Below, in pieces: positions 50,838 to 59,098 of a stretch of 64,000 bases of DNA. The DNA comes from Legionella yabuuchiae. Lineage in GTDB: Bacteria > Pseudomonadota > Gammaproteobacteria > Legionellales > Legionellaceae. The position numbers and the translations under genes were made by a program. Location: the NCBI RefSeq assembly GCF_900640115.1, contig NZ_CAAAIW010000009.1, forward strand, positions 30,399-94,398, written 5' to 3'. Numbering within the stretch: the stretch's first letter is position 1; every line of letters begins with the position of its first letter. The notes below the pieces were generated by a model. That model was not told the DNA's origin. It was given only the letters and a program-made list of their open reading frames with translations, and did not search any database.

Positions 50838-50891
50838 AATGATGACCTCTGTACATGACAGGTTTTTTTGTCATGTACAGAGAATGATGAC
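50838..50891. mobile_element. 36-bp palindromic micro-element with 9-bp target duplication, copy 2
   Basis: The 36-mer at 50847-50882 is identical to that at 1638-1673. Here it is flanked by perfect direct repeats AATGATGAC (50838-50846 and 50883-50891), different from the first copy's ATAGCTCAT. Both the palindrome and the new 9-bp duplication can be read directly. Nine-base duplications are typical of IS1 and IS4-type transposases (established knowledge). No such transposase lies in the window. Confidence 0.88.
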
Positions 50892-51001
50892 TGAAAAGAC
50901 TTTAACAAACTATCGAAAGTAACTAGCAAGCTGAGCCCTTATTGCTTGCAGTCGTGAAATGAAATGTCATCAGACTCTAGTCGTATTGATAATTTTCATA
51001 C

Positions 51002-51940
51002 TTATCCCTCGTCGATATTCTGCCTGATGCACTGGTCACTTTGGGCTAATTGATTGATTAATAATCGCGTAGATGATGCAATAACATCGTCTCTCTTCTC
51101 TGCGAGCTTATCATCACTCGTGTAATAAATTGCCATAATGATAGGATCACACCCTGGAGGCCAGATGACTCCCAGATCATTTGTTGTGCCATAGGCTCCA
51201 CCAGTGCCTGTTTTATCTGCCACTCTCCACCCTTTTGGAAGACCGGCTTTAATACGAAAATCACCGGTTGTATTAGCGTTTAACCAGGCCATTAGCATCT
51301 TTCTTTGAGGTTTCGCTAAGACGTCAGTAAATACCAATTTTTGTAGACTTTTCGCCATGTCCTCTGGAGTAGAACTATCCTTTAAATTGCCTTTTCCACC
51401 AGAATAAGCTTCCTCAGGCCAGCCATTATCTTGTCGAAATGAATTGTTACCAAGAGAGCGAGCATAGAGCGTCATTTGCTCTAAGCCCCCCATTTTTTTA
51501 ACCAACAAGTTCATGGCAGTATTATCACTGTAACTAATGGAGGCCGCACATAATTGCTCCACGGTCATACCCGATGAAAGATATTTCTTCGTAATAGGAC
51601 TCCAATGAGTTAAATCATTTTTTGAGTAGCTTATTCTTTGCGACAACAAAGTAGGATCATTCATGCTTTGACTTAGAATAGTTGCAACACCAATAACTTT
51701 CGAAGTACAGCCCGTAGGAAAACGTTCATTTGCACGATAGTCTAGGTGCGTATGGTTTGCCGTATTAATAGCATAAATGCCGATTCGTCCTTTTGAGGAG
51801 GCCTCAAGTTCTGCAAATTTTTTTTGTATTGATGTCGATTGATCTGTCTCTGGAGTCGTTGCAAATGAAGAACTGTTAATAATGAAAAAAATACTAATGG
51901 TGATTAGATGAAAGAGTGGTTTGGTCGAAAGAAAATTCAT
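51002..51940 (-). CDS. class A beta-lactamase-like protein with Cys nucleophile
   Basis: A 312-residue exported protein (signal to about residue 27, cut near SFA) with the class A beta-lactamase fold. Motifs: the SxxK position reads GCTSK, so Cys78 replaces the catalytic Ser70 while Lys81 is kept; SDN is intact (SYSDN, 138-140); KTG is intact (DKTGTGG, 243-245). The omega loop, where ExxLN holds the general base Glu166, reads WPEEAYS, with no exact match. Canonical class A hydrolysis is therefore unlikely as read, although thiol variants of TEM keep weak activity. AAGGAG upstream. In the accessory region between repeat elements. Confidence 0.85.
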   Translation of the reverse strand: MNFLSTKPLFHLITISIFFIINSSSFATTPETDQSTSIQKKFAELEASSKGRIGIYAINTANHTHLDYRANERFPTGCTSKVIGVATILSQSMNDPTLLSQRISYSKNDLTHWSPITKKYLSSGMTVEQLCAASISYSDNTAMNLLVKKMGGLEQMTLYARSLGNNSFRQDNGWPEEAYSGGKGNLKDSSTPEDMAKSLQKLVFTDVLAKPQRKMLMAWLNANTTGDFRIKAGLPKGWRVADKTGTGGAYGTTNDLGVIWPPGCDPIIMAIYYTSDDKLAEKRDDVIASSTRLLINQLAQSDQCIRQNIDEG

Positions 51941-51977
51941 GTCGCTCCTTTTTGGAGTTGTTGCTACTTGTTATCAC

Positions 51978-52026
51978 TATACCCGTAATTGACCAAAAAA
52001 TAGCATTTTGAATGATTACGGGTATA
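51978..52026. mobile_element. short internally deleted copy of the TATACCCG element
   Basis: A 49-bp sequence bounded by TATACCCGTAAT and its complement ATTACGGGTATA. It keeps only the ends of the 164-bp element. It abuts a transposase remnant at 52027 and lies 38 bp from the start of the beta-lactamase-like gene. Confidence 0.75.
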
Positions 52027-52062
52027 GACATCCCACAAGTGTTTAACAGGGTTAAAGTGAAT
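52027..52062 (-). pseudogene. remnant of a REP-associated tyrosine transposase (C-terminal)
   Basis: Read leftward this short stretch encodes HFNPVKHLWDV, which matches the conserved YIHFNPVKHG segment of RAYT transposases. Nothing else of the protein remains here. It is bracketed by two copies of the TATACCCG element. Confidence 0.55.
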
Positions 52063-52140
52063 ATACCTATGATCTTTTAAAATGCGGCAGGGCGGAAAAG
52101 ACAAAGCATAACTTAAGCATTTTAAAAGATCACGGGTATA
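52063..52140. mobile_element. 78-bp derivative of the TATACCCG element
   Basis: Ends TATACCTATGATCTTTTAAAA and TTTTAAAAGATCACGGGTATA are imperfect inverted repeats; the middle, AATGCGGCAGGGCG followed by A-rich sequence and AAGCATAA, matches 41686-41712 of the large copy. It looks like a right-half-based deletion derivative. Confidence 0.7.
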
Positions 52141-52203
52141 TAGTTGGATTTTTTGTGAATGGAATTTTATAAAAGTTTGTGGAGCTATGGAAGTAAAATG
52201 AAA

Positions 52204-52243
52204 CCCTGGGATACGGCCCTTTGGGGCTACTCCCAGGCTACGC
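52204..52243. repeat. REP palindrome, copy a
   Basis: The unit CCCTGGGATACGGCCCTTTG followed by GGGCTACTCCCAGGCTACGC is one of five copies (also 53887-53926, 54197-54234, 56770-56809, 56911-56942). The upstream sequence AAGTAAAATGAAACC is shared with the copy at 54197, showing that this is the edge of a decayed RAYT element. Confidence 0.75.
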
Positions 52244-52430
52244 AAGGTGAATAGGCAAGATTGGAGCATTATCAAGAATGGTAAAGTCGCGGTGGGTTTT
52301 GGACAGTTTAGCAACGAGTTAAAGTCTAAAGTGTGAAACTCCTACTTAAGAAAAGCTTAATATTTTCCGTCTATAATTAAAACAATTGTAAAAATATTAT
52401 TTATATTTAGATTCATGAAGGGAATACATA

Positions 52431-53546
52431 ATGGTTAGAGGGTTAAGGTTTTTTTCAAAAAATATTAGAAATGTATCACACTGGAGGCGCGCTGTAGATG
52501 GGGCTAGAAAGATCCCACAGACCTCCCAAATGATTCTCCACGAAACGCCTCCTAATATATCTGGTTCTTTTCTATTGTCATGCCTGGGGTATAGCGCTAT
52601 CGCTGGCATGTTTGGTGTTGTGGCTTATGTCAATTATAAAGTAAATTTTGAACCAAGGGAGCGCGTTATTCTTGCAGAAGTTAAAATACCACAAGCGTTA
52701 CAATCAATCATAGATGGTGATGACACTGTATCTTCAAAGTCGACCTCATTATCAAATGGCAGCCTAAAAAATGACGTAATTGACGTTGGGGATTATAATG
52801 GCAACATTCGTTTTATGAAAAAAGGCGCTCAAAGTCGCGATAAATTAATCAAAGAATATATGGTGGGCTCAGCTTTGCATATGCTGGATCCAGATGTTCA
52901 GCCTGAATCTCATATCATTATGGAGCCTACTGAGAAACGAGGGGTTGGACAATTTTTTACGTTGTCTGAAATAAAACCTGCTTCAAAAGATGTAGAGGAT
53001 TTTATCCTTAACGAGGACTGGCGAGCTAAAATTAAAGAAAAACCTATTAAAAATGTTGGCGCCACATTGTCTAAAGTCGCTTTAATTGCTGGCCAACAAG
53101 ATTGCAAATTAGCAAATTTGGTAATAGTTGATATGGGGGCACATTACGAAATCAGTGTGATTGATCACGAATTATCTGGCATAAGATTTTTTAGTATTAA
53201 TGAACGTCTTGCCTCTTTGGATGCTCAGAAGCTAGTCAGAATGATTCGAGATAAAAATGATCCTCAATATGCATTGCACGGTACACAAGATGTTAAGGAT
53301 TTTATGGATTATCTCGAACAACAAATTTCAAAAGATGAAATCATTAATTTTCATAAAAAAGTACAAAGTACATCTTTTGACTCGTTAATTGAAGAACTTG
53401 AACATAAAAAAACCGCTTCGACGCTCGTGACACAGGATGATATCGAAATTTGGAAGAAAGAGTTCTTAACCTGGAAAGAAACCAGTCAGCAATTTTTAAA
53501 AAAATATGATTCGACTGCAGAACAGTCATCAAGTTTAACAGTATAG
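52431..53546 (+). CDS. membrane-anchored protein with kinase-like catalytic motifs
   Basis: A 371-residue protein, AAGGGA upstream of the ATG. A single hydrophobic segment at about 45-66 (GSFLLSCLGYSAIAGMFGVVAYV) follows a basic N-terminus; the rest is soluble. The region about 225-260 reads QDCKLANLVIV followed by YEISVIDHELSG. This matches the DxxxxN catalytic loop and the following IDxE of aminoglycoside-phosphotransferase and PKL-fold kinases; a possible ATP lysine is in RFMKKG (about 130). No further family match. Candidate effector or phosphotransferase, both inferred. It is followed by a 67-aa ORF. Confidence 0.55.
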   Translation: MVRGLRFFSKNIRNVSHWRRAVDGARKIPQTSQMILHETPPNISGSFLLSCLGYSAIAGMFGVVAYVNYKVNFEPRERVILAEVKIPQALQSIIDGDDTVSSKSTSLSNGSLKNDVIDVGDYNGNIRFMKKGAQSRDKLIKEYMVGSALHMLDPDVQPESHIIMEPTEKRGVGQFFTLSEIKPASKDVEDFILNEDWRAKIKEKPIKNVGATLSKVALIAGQQDCKLANLVIVDMGAHYEISVIDHELSGIRFFSINERLASLDAQKLVRMIRDKNDPQYALHGTQDVKDFMDYLEQQISKDEIINFHKKVQSTSFDSLIEELEHKKTASTLVTQDDIEIWKKEFLTWKETSQQFLKKYDSTAEQSSSLTV

Positions 53547-53607
53547 TTGAAAAGTATTTTTTTAATAGGTATATTAAATATTTTTTTTTTAAGATTTAAG
53601 GGTATTT

Positions 53608-53811
53608 ATGAATTCGAAGAATGACAATTCCGTAGAAAGGCCTCAGCCTCCTAAAGGTGTTGAAACATTTCCATTTGGTATATTAGCTAGAAGCAAGAGT
53701 CGTCGTCAACTGAATTTTTTCCTTGACGGTGAAAAGCAAGAGGTTATATCTAGTGCAAAAGAAAAGGGTGCCTTATCCGGCGAAGTGCTTTTTACTCCCC
53801 CTAAGAAATAA
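53608..53811 (+). CDS. hypothetical small protein, 67 aa
   Basis: A 67-residue hydrophilic product, proline-rich at both ends (ERPQPPKGVET and VLFTPPKK) with a basic middle (ARSKSRRQLNFFLDG). Located 61 bp after the kinase-like gene, in the same direction; it could be the second gene of that unit. Ribosome binding site weak. No family recognised. Confidence 0.45.
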   Translation: MNSKNDNSVERPQPPKGVETFPFGILARSKSRRQLNFFLDGEKQEVISSAKEKGALSGEVLFTPPKK

Positions 53812-53886
53812 AATTTTTTAATGAAATGGTGGAAAACGCAGTCTACTCTCTTAACCCCCGATAAATATGGCAAAAAATGTCAGCAG

Positions 53887-54234
53887 GCGTAGCCTGGGAG
53901 TAGGCCCAAAGGGCCGTATCCCAGGGTTACATTCACGACCTATTTATTCTCCAAATTCTCCTTGGCCACCATTATATCCCAATTTTCTTGCAATACTGCA
54001 TTCTGAACATAACGATGAAAGCTGGAATAGGGCCTTTCTTTAGCTGAGGATACATATCCATGTTTAACAGGGTTAAAAAAATAAGTGCCGCCAGGCGTAA
54101 AATATCTGCGAAAATAAACCATAATTGTTTATAAAGTTGGATTTCTTGTGAATGGGATTTTATAAGGGTTTGTTGGGCTAAGGAAGTAAAATGAAACCTT
54201 GGATACGGCCCCTTTGGGCCTGCTCCCAGGCTAC
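53887..54234. mobile_element. mini-RAYT element: deleted transposase between two inverted REPs
   Basis: REP copies b (53887-53926) and c (54197-54234) lie in opposite orientation and bound a leftward frame (53940-54122) that fuses the first about 16 residues of a RAYT transposase (FRRYFTPGGTYFF) directly to its C-terminal segment (NPVKHGYVSSAKERPYSSFH). The middle of the gene, with the HUH and Tyr catalytic motifs, is missing. The whole unit is 348 bp, a non-autonomous derivative. Confidence 0.75.
53940..54122 (-). pseudogene. internally deleted REP-associated tyrosine transposase
   Basis: A 60-codon in-frame fusion of the N-terminus and C-terminus of a RAYT. The join falls after TYFF, where intact members continue with the catalytic domain. 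The C-terminal half (RPYSSFHRYV and NWDI) is clearly recognisable. The same C-terminal piece is repeated at 56821-56905. Not expected to be active. Confidence 0.75.
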
Positions 54235-54285
54235 ACTGGCTTTTTAATTTATAAATTTTGATGATAAATTATAGTGGGATAGATT

Positions 54286-55005
54286 ATGTTGACTCTTTTT
54301 CATTGTAATACCTCATATGCTTCACAAAAAGTACGTATTTATTTGGCTGAAAAAAAATTGCCATGGCAAAGCGTACATATTGATTTACGCAAGCAAGAAC
54401 AAATTAGTAGCAATTATCGGCAAATAAATCCAAATGGTACTGTACCTTCTTTAAAAGATGAGAAAGGAGTCATCCATTATGGGAGTACTGAAATTATGGA
54501 ATTTCTAGAGGAAACTTATCCTAAGCCTAAATTATTACCATCCTCACAAGAACAGCGAAAATTAATTCATCAACTTTGTAAAGAGCATGAGTTGCTTCAC
54601 GATCCGCATATACGCACGATGAGTTATTATAAAATTTTTATGTCACCAGAAAAGCGTTCTCAAATGGACATAAGGCGAGTTTTGGAGCTGGCTAAGCATC
54701 ATCCGAATGCTAAGCGTGGCAGTTTTTTAGCTAAAGCAGTACAAGGAAAATTTACAAAAGCAGAAATTGCATTAGCTCAGAAAGCAATTATCGAAGCCTT
54801 GGATTTATTAGAAAAACACCTGAAATCGAACGGTAAATATGTTATCGGAACTCAATATTCCATAGCTGATGCTGTGTGCACTGCGACTATTTTTCGGATT
54901 AAAAAAATTGGTTTAGATGAGGAAATAAATAATTATCCCCATATTTTAAGTTGGTATAAAATAATGAAGCAACGAGAAAGCTTTGATTTAGCTAAATTAG
55001 AATAA
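54286..55005 (+). CDS. glutathione S-transferase family protein
   Basis: A 239-residue two-domain GST. The N-terminal thioredoxin-like domain (1-80) begins MLTLFHCNTSYASQKVRIYL, with Ser/Cys near the usual catalytic position and the conserved cis-proline in NPNGTVPSL (about 50-57), followed by YGSTEIMEFLEE. The C-terminal helical domain holds the SIADAVCTATIF element (GST family N-capping box, about 190). Longer than average (about 200-220) because of a positively charged insert near 130-160. Glutathione conjugation of an unknown substrate is likely. It stands alone after the RAYT element. Confidence 0.85.
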   Translation: MLTLFHCNTSYASQKVRIYLAEKKLPWQSVHIDLRKQEQISSNYRQINPNGTVPSLKDEKGVIHYGSTEIMEFLEETYPKPKLLPSSQEQRKLIHQLCKEHELLHDPHIRTMSYYKIFMSPEKRSQMDIRRVLELAKHHPNAKRGSFLAKAVQGKFTKAEIALAQKAIIEALDLLEKHLKSNGKYVIGTQYSIADAVCTATIFRIKKIGLDEEINNYPHILSWYKIMKQRESFDLAKLE

Positions 55006-55169
55006 TTATTGACTTGTGACCTTCCTAACAACCAATTGGCGGCTATTCTCAAGCGCTTTATTTCAAAGCCGGCCCGAGCAAAGGTATCAGTTCGATCTAT
55101 ACCCCAAAACCTTAATCTTTACTTAAGGTTGCTAGTTTAAAATACTCATTTTTTTTCGTGGATTTTAAA

Positions 55170-56657
55170 ATGAAAGAGACAGAAATTGGCCTATGGTTAG
55201 GACAAAAGAGCAGTCAGGCACTAAAACAAGAGGCCTTTAAGTTAGTCAATCAAGAAAGAAAAGAAAGGTTGCTGAAAGATCGTGATACAGATACTGATTA
55301 TGGATATAGCTTTCCTGGTATCACTGGCCTAGATCTAAGTTGTTTATCGGAAATCAGGACTGATTTTGAAAAAACTGGAAAACGACCAATGGTCTTAGAT
55401 ATTGGAGCCGGCTTTGGCTCCATGACCTGGAAAATATTAGCTGCAGGCGCTCAAGTAGACGCAATCGAGTTACAAGCAGCTACTGCAAATGAATTAAACA
55501 AACGATTGCAAGGCATGAACACAGCGCTTTGGAATGGACAATCTCTGGATGAGCTACTTAACGTTCAAACCGGTGATGCGCTAGAAATCCTACAAGGTGA
55601 CGATTATAAAGCAAAATATGATTACGTATGGTGCTCTTTTGTTATACATTTTATGACACCAGCACAAATTGAGACTTTAAAACAGCGCTTGAACCAAGTT
55701 TTAAAACCAGGTGGCAAGATTTTTATGAGGGCGAATTATGTGTATCAATTTAATTTTTGTGATGCCAATCGCTATGTACAAGCGGCATATCAACAAGCTA
55801 TAAAATCGAATAGCGTTTGTCCGGGATTTATGACCATCAACATGGCAACCTTAATCGATCCTCTGCAAGATCAGATCGTGGATTACAAATTACTGTCTGC
55901 ATATAATCAGGAGCAAATGACCGCTAATGGTATACCACTTGCAGTCAATGCTTATTGCAAAGGCAAACTCGCTGGATCGGCACAAGCATATGACTTTAAA
56001 GAAGTTTTCTCAGGTTCTTTTTCCAGACTTACTCATCCTAATGTATATAGTGTAAACAAGTTCTATCAAACCATAAATTTATTTGATCCTGAGATCGCTG
56101 AAATCACCTTTAAGCAGGCTGGCTTTGAGATTGTCTCATTCAATTTAGACATGGATTCACATAAAAAACCGTTGAATAAGAATCAAGATATTAATATTAC
56201 AACCGTTATTTTAATGGAAAAGGAGCGAATCGGAGTTGAAGGGGCAGATGTAGACAGTGAGCAGCCATCCACAGCAATGTCACGATATGAATCAGGCTTG
56301 ACCCGATTAAGTCAGTTTTTTGAGCCTGCTCCAGAAGCTAAAATTCAATTTAAAATAGAACAATTAAGTAACCACAAAATTAAGAAGTCATTACGTAGTG
56401 CACTTGAAAAACATGATTTTTCTTTACTATTACGTTGTGCCTGTGCTTACGGTAATTTACCTATTGTAAAGTTACTCCTGGAAAATAAAGACAACCTTGA
56501 AGTTAATATTAAACAAACCTCTTCTAATGGGAATTCAGCTTTAGACTGGGTTAAAAAGTCTTCTGTGGAGCCCAGAATAAAAGATGCTATTGAATCACTT
56601 CTGTTGGAGCATGGTGTTGAGCAAAAAATAGATTCTCCAGTTACTCAATCAGCTTAA
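55170..56657 (+). CDS. SAM methyltransferase fused to ankyrin repeats, effector candidate
   Basis: A protein of about 495 residues. The central class I methyltransferase domain carries motif I MVLDIGAGFGSMTWKIL (about residues 75-91), an acidic strand end DAIELQ, and a LKPGGKIFMRANY strand (about 190). After a polar linker (about 355-400) come ankyrin-like repeats (LLLRCACAYGNLPIVKLLLEN, then NSALDWVKKSSVEPRIKDAIESLLLEHG). The combination suggests a host-directed methyltransferase, which is inference. A GTG four codons upstream is an alternative start; I chose the ATG. The C-terminus TQSA resembles that of the ankyrin protein at 61 kb (AQSA). Confidence 0.7.
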   Translation: MKETEIGLWLGQKSSQALKQEAFKLVNQERKERLLKDRDTDTDYGYSFPGITGLDLSCLSEIRTDFEKTGKRPMVLDIGAGFGSMTWKILAAGAQVDAIELQAATANELNKRLQGMNTALWNGQSLDELLNVQTGDALEILQGDDYKAKYDYVWCSFVIHFMTPAQIETLKQRLNQVLKPGGKIFMRANYVYQFNFCDANRYVQAAYQQAIKSNSVCPGFMTINMATLIDPLQDQIVDYKLLSAYNQEQMTANGIPLAVNAYCKGKLAGSAQAYDFKEVFSGSFSRLTHPNVYSVNKFYQTINLFDPEIAEITFKQAGFEIVSFNLDMDSHKKPLNKNQDINITTVILMEKERIGVEGADVDSEQPSTAMSRYESGLTRLSQFFEPAPEAKIQFKIEQLSNHKIKKSLRSALEKHDFSLLLRCACAYGNLPIVKLLLENKDNLEVNIKQTSSNGNSALDWVKKSSVEPRIKDAIESLLLEHGVEQKIDSPVTQSA

Positions 56658-56769
56658 AAAACATTTGTCTTTTCAAGAATAATTTTGAAAAAGACATGGT
56701 TTTAAAGGGTTTAACCTGGGATCAGAAACATCTATCACTGTGAATGATAGCGTTTGCGTGAGTTAGCAG

Positions 56770-56942
56770 GCGTAGCCTGGGAGTAGGCCCAAAAGGCCAT
56801 ATCCCAGGGTTACATTCACGACTAATTTATTCTCCAAACTCACCTTGGCCACCATCATATCCCAATTTTTTTGGGATACTGCATTCTGAACATAACGATG
56901 AAAACTAGAATACGGCCCTTTGGGCCTACTCCCAGGCTACGC
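56770..56942. mobile_element. second mini-RAYT remnant bounded by REPs
   Basis: REP copies d (56770-56809) and e (56911-56942), inverted relative to each other, flank a 100-bp leftward remnant. It encodes the RAYT C-terminal piece FHRYVQNAV and NWDMMVAKVSLEN (about 56821-56905). The N-terminus of the transposase is absent here. It shares about 80% of its length with the unit at 53887 and lies immediately after the ABC ATPase gene. Confidence 0.75.
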
Positions 56943-56957
56943 TGGCGATTAATGCTT

Positions 56958-57614
56958 TCATACAGCATCATGGGCCATACTTTTCTCTTCAACTAATTTA
57001 TTTTGTAACACCTGTATTTTTATAGGTTCAAGTAAATCAATATTTGAGTCATGATGCGTTGTAAGTATTATTCCTGCAAAGCTTGCTTTTTCCTTTAATA
57101 TAGTCAATAACACGCATTGTGAATGTTTATCTAAACCATTCAATGGCTCATCAAGGACGATAAAGTCTGGTTTTCCTATGAGTGCTGATGCCAAAAGAAA
57201 CTTCTTTTTAGTACCAAAAGACATATCAGCTATAGGGGTACTTTGATGGACTCTTAATTCCAGCCTATCTATAACTTCATTGATTTCATTAAGCGTACTT
57301 GTACGAGCACGTCCAATCCAGGATAAAAATTCAATACCTGTCAAAAAAGGATAGATAGCTAAGTCATCGGGAATATAGAAGATTTGCTTAGCATTAAGGC
57401 TGCTATCACCCACTAGATACTGATTGTTAATCATGATTGAGCCGGTATCTGGAGATTCCAGCCCCGCTATCAATCGCAGTAATGTGGATTTTCCCGCGCC
57501 ATTTTTACCAATTAGGTGATAATTACGCTGATAAAATAAATAAGATAAATCTGAGAAAATTAATTTCTTATTAAAGGATTTACTTACATTTTTAAACTGT
57601 ATGCTAATTTCCAA
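56958..57614 (-). CDS. ABC transporter ATP-binding protein (TTG start)
   Basis: A 218-residue ABC ATPase. Walker A GKNGAGKSTLLRL (about 37-49), a degenerate signature MSFGTKKKFLLASAL (about 131-145, in place of LSGGQ), Walker B FIVLDEPLNGLDKH (about 150-163) and H-loop TTHHD (about 186-190) are visible. The start is TTG preceded by AGGAG seven bases upstream, and it lies inside the end of the permease gene (11-bp overlap), so the two are translationally coupled. With that permease it forms a two-part ABC-2-like transporter. Confidence 0.88.
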   Translation of the reverse strand: MEISIQFKNVSKSFNKKLIFSDLSYLFYQRNYHLIGKNGAGKSTLLRLIAGLESPDTGSIMINNQYLVGDSSLNAKQIFYIPDDLAIYPFLTGIEFLSWIGRARTSTLNEINEVIDRLELRVHQSTPIADMSFGTKKKFLLASALIGKPDFIVLDEPLNGLDKHSQCVLLTILKEKASFAGIILTTHHDSNIDLLEPIKIQVLQNKLVEEKSMAHDAV

Positions 57615-58860
57615 AAAATGCTCCTATCAATAAATACTGCATTAAGGTATGACCTATCGTATTTAAAAGTGCAGTGAATAAACAAAATCGAAGTGAGCAG
57701 GCATATAATACTCGATTGACTGCTATGGTTATAACATTCATGGTTAGAATTAAGATTAGCGATAAAATGGCGGGCGGCGTAGTGAATAAAGAAAAAACAA
57801 TAATCGGCATGATCGATAAAATCAATATTCCACTAACAATAACTATTTCTATTGGCTGCCTGCTGAAAGATTGATAAGGAAAAATTGAATAAAAAACAGC
57901 ATAATCCAATTCATCTTTTGCAAAAAATGTAAATAAAGTTGATAAGATATAGGACTCAATACTAATAAGTATTAATAGAAGACTAGTTCTATTGCCGCTC
58001 AATTCATAAGAAAAAAATAGATTAAAAGAAATAGCAGATAGGAATGTACATAGCGCTATTCTTATAAAAAAAGTATTTTTATTAGCTCTAAAGGTGGCTA
58101 TTTGGGTCAAAAATAATACCCTTGGGGAGGAGTTTGCTGCTAATCCAGTTAATTGTTCTTTATTAGATATTTTAACATGTTTATTTTTTTTTTTATAAGG
58201 CTGTACCTTCAATGCAATGGCTGCACTTAACAACCCCACGCCTAATGCGGTAGTCACATTTAATACCCAAACCTCCTTAAGAGATACGGCTGCAATTAAA
58301 ATTAATGAAAATGTTAATATCAATACGCCCCCTGTATTCTTATACAGGCTATTTAGTAGCAACACGACGATAGCCATGAGCATGGAACAGTAAAGACAAT
58401 AGTAAGAAAATAAAAGCACCGGACGCGCTGGAAGCTGATAAAGTTTCCCTGCACCAAACAAAATAGCTATCCAAACTACATTTAAAGAAAGTAGGAGAAT
58501 AACCATGTCAATTTTTTTATATACAGTAGATGGCATATATAGGGTATCTAAATAATCTCTAAACGTGCCTCCTTTAATGAATTTAGATTGGGCTTTGGTT
58601 AGCACTATCAGAAAAAATAAAAGGGGCATTAAAAATAATAATTTGACGCTCAAAGAAGAACTGGGTTCAATCATCGTGTAGAAGGGCACACCAATAGCTT
58701 GGATGCTTTTTATGCCTGGCGCTAATAAGCAAATAATAAATGCCGTTAATAACTTATGTCGCGCTAATAATTCTTTTGTTTCATTAAAATAATACTTCTT
58801 ACGGAATTTTAAAAAATCTTTATTAAATTTCTGGTAGCTATCATTGATTAACTCGGGCAT
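57604..58860 (-). CDS. ABC-2-like multispanning permease
   Basis: A 418-residue protein with about ten to twelve hydrophobic segments in two halves (about 40-210 and 260-410) separated by a charged middle (KKKNKHVKISNKEQ, about 222-235). It has no ATPase motif. AAGGTG precedes the ATG. Coupling to the ABC ATPase identifies it as the membrane subunit. Such pairs often export peptides or lipids or give immunity to a toxic product. The substrate is not readable. Confidence 0.75.
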   Translation of the reverse strand: MPELINDSYQKFNKDFLKFRKKYYFNETKELLARHKLLTAFIICLLAPGIKSIQAIGVPFYTMIEPSSSLSVKLLFLMPLLFFLIVLTKAQSKFIKGGTFRDYLDTLYMPSTVYKKIDMVILLLSLNVVWIAILFGAGKLYQLPARPVLLFSYYCLYCSMLMAIVVLLLNSLYKNTGGVLILTFSLILIAAVSLKEVWVLNVTTALGVGLLSAAIALKVQPYKKKNKHVKISNKEQLTGLAANSSPRVLFLTQIATFRANKNTFFIRIALCTFLSAISFNLFFSYELSGNRTSLLLILISIESYILSTLFTFFAKDELDYAVFYSIFPYQSFSRQPIEIVIVSGILILSIMPIIVFSLFTTPPAILSLILILTMNVITIAVNRVLYACSLRFCLFTALLNTIGHTLMQYLLIGAFFGN

Positions 58861-58861
58861 A

Positions 58862-59098
58862 TTAAGGCACCTTCATTACAAAAAATTTCATGATTGATCC
58901 TTGTAAGAGTGGGAAAACAAATTGTTTTGGGGATTCGCGATAAAATATCTCTAGAATGACTAATAATGTTTGATTTTTTTAAGCAACTAAATTACTTAGA
59001 GCCTGCTTCTCTAAATCTTTCTCCAGACCCGAACTAGATTCATCTAAAATAAGAATTTTAGCCGGCGTTCGAGTAGGATCGGGGTGAAATACCCTTGG
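58862..59098 (-). pseudogene. remnant of a second ABC ATPase domain
   Basis: Between the D-threonine-aldolase-like gene and the permease, the minus strand encodes in frame VFHPDP, then AKILILDESSSGLEKDLEKQ, a clear Walker B plus D-loop, then a stop. In the next frame it continues with SNIISHSRDILSRIP, an H-loop region. Only about 75 codons remain, with at least one frameshift. It is the tail of a lost ABC transporter that probably belonged to this cluster. Confidence 0.65.

Noticed and set aside
51964..52314. Leftward frame of 116 codons
   Set aside because: It strings together MITE copies, a RAYT fragment and a REP; not a gene.
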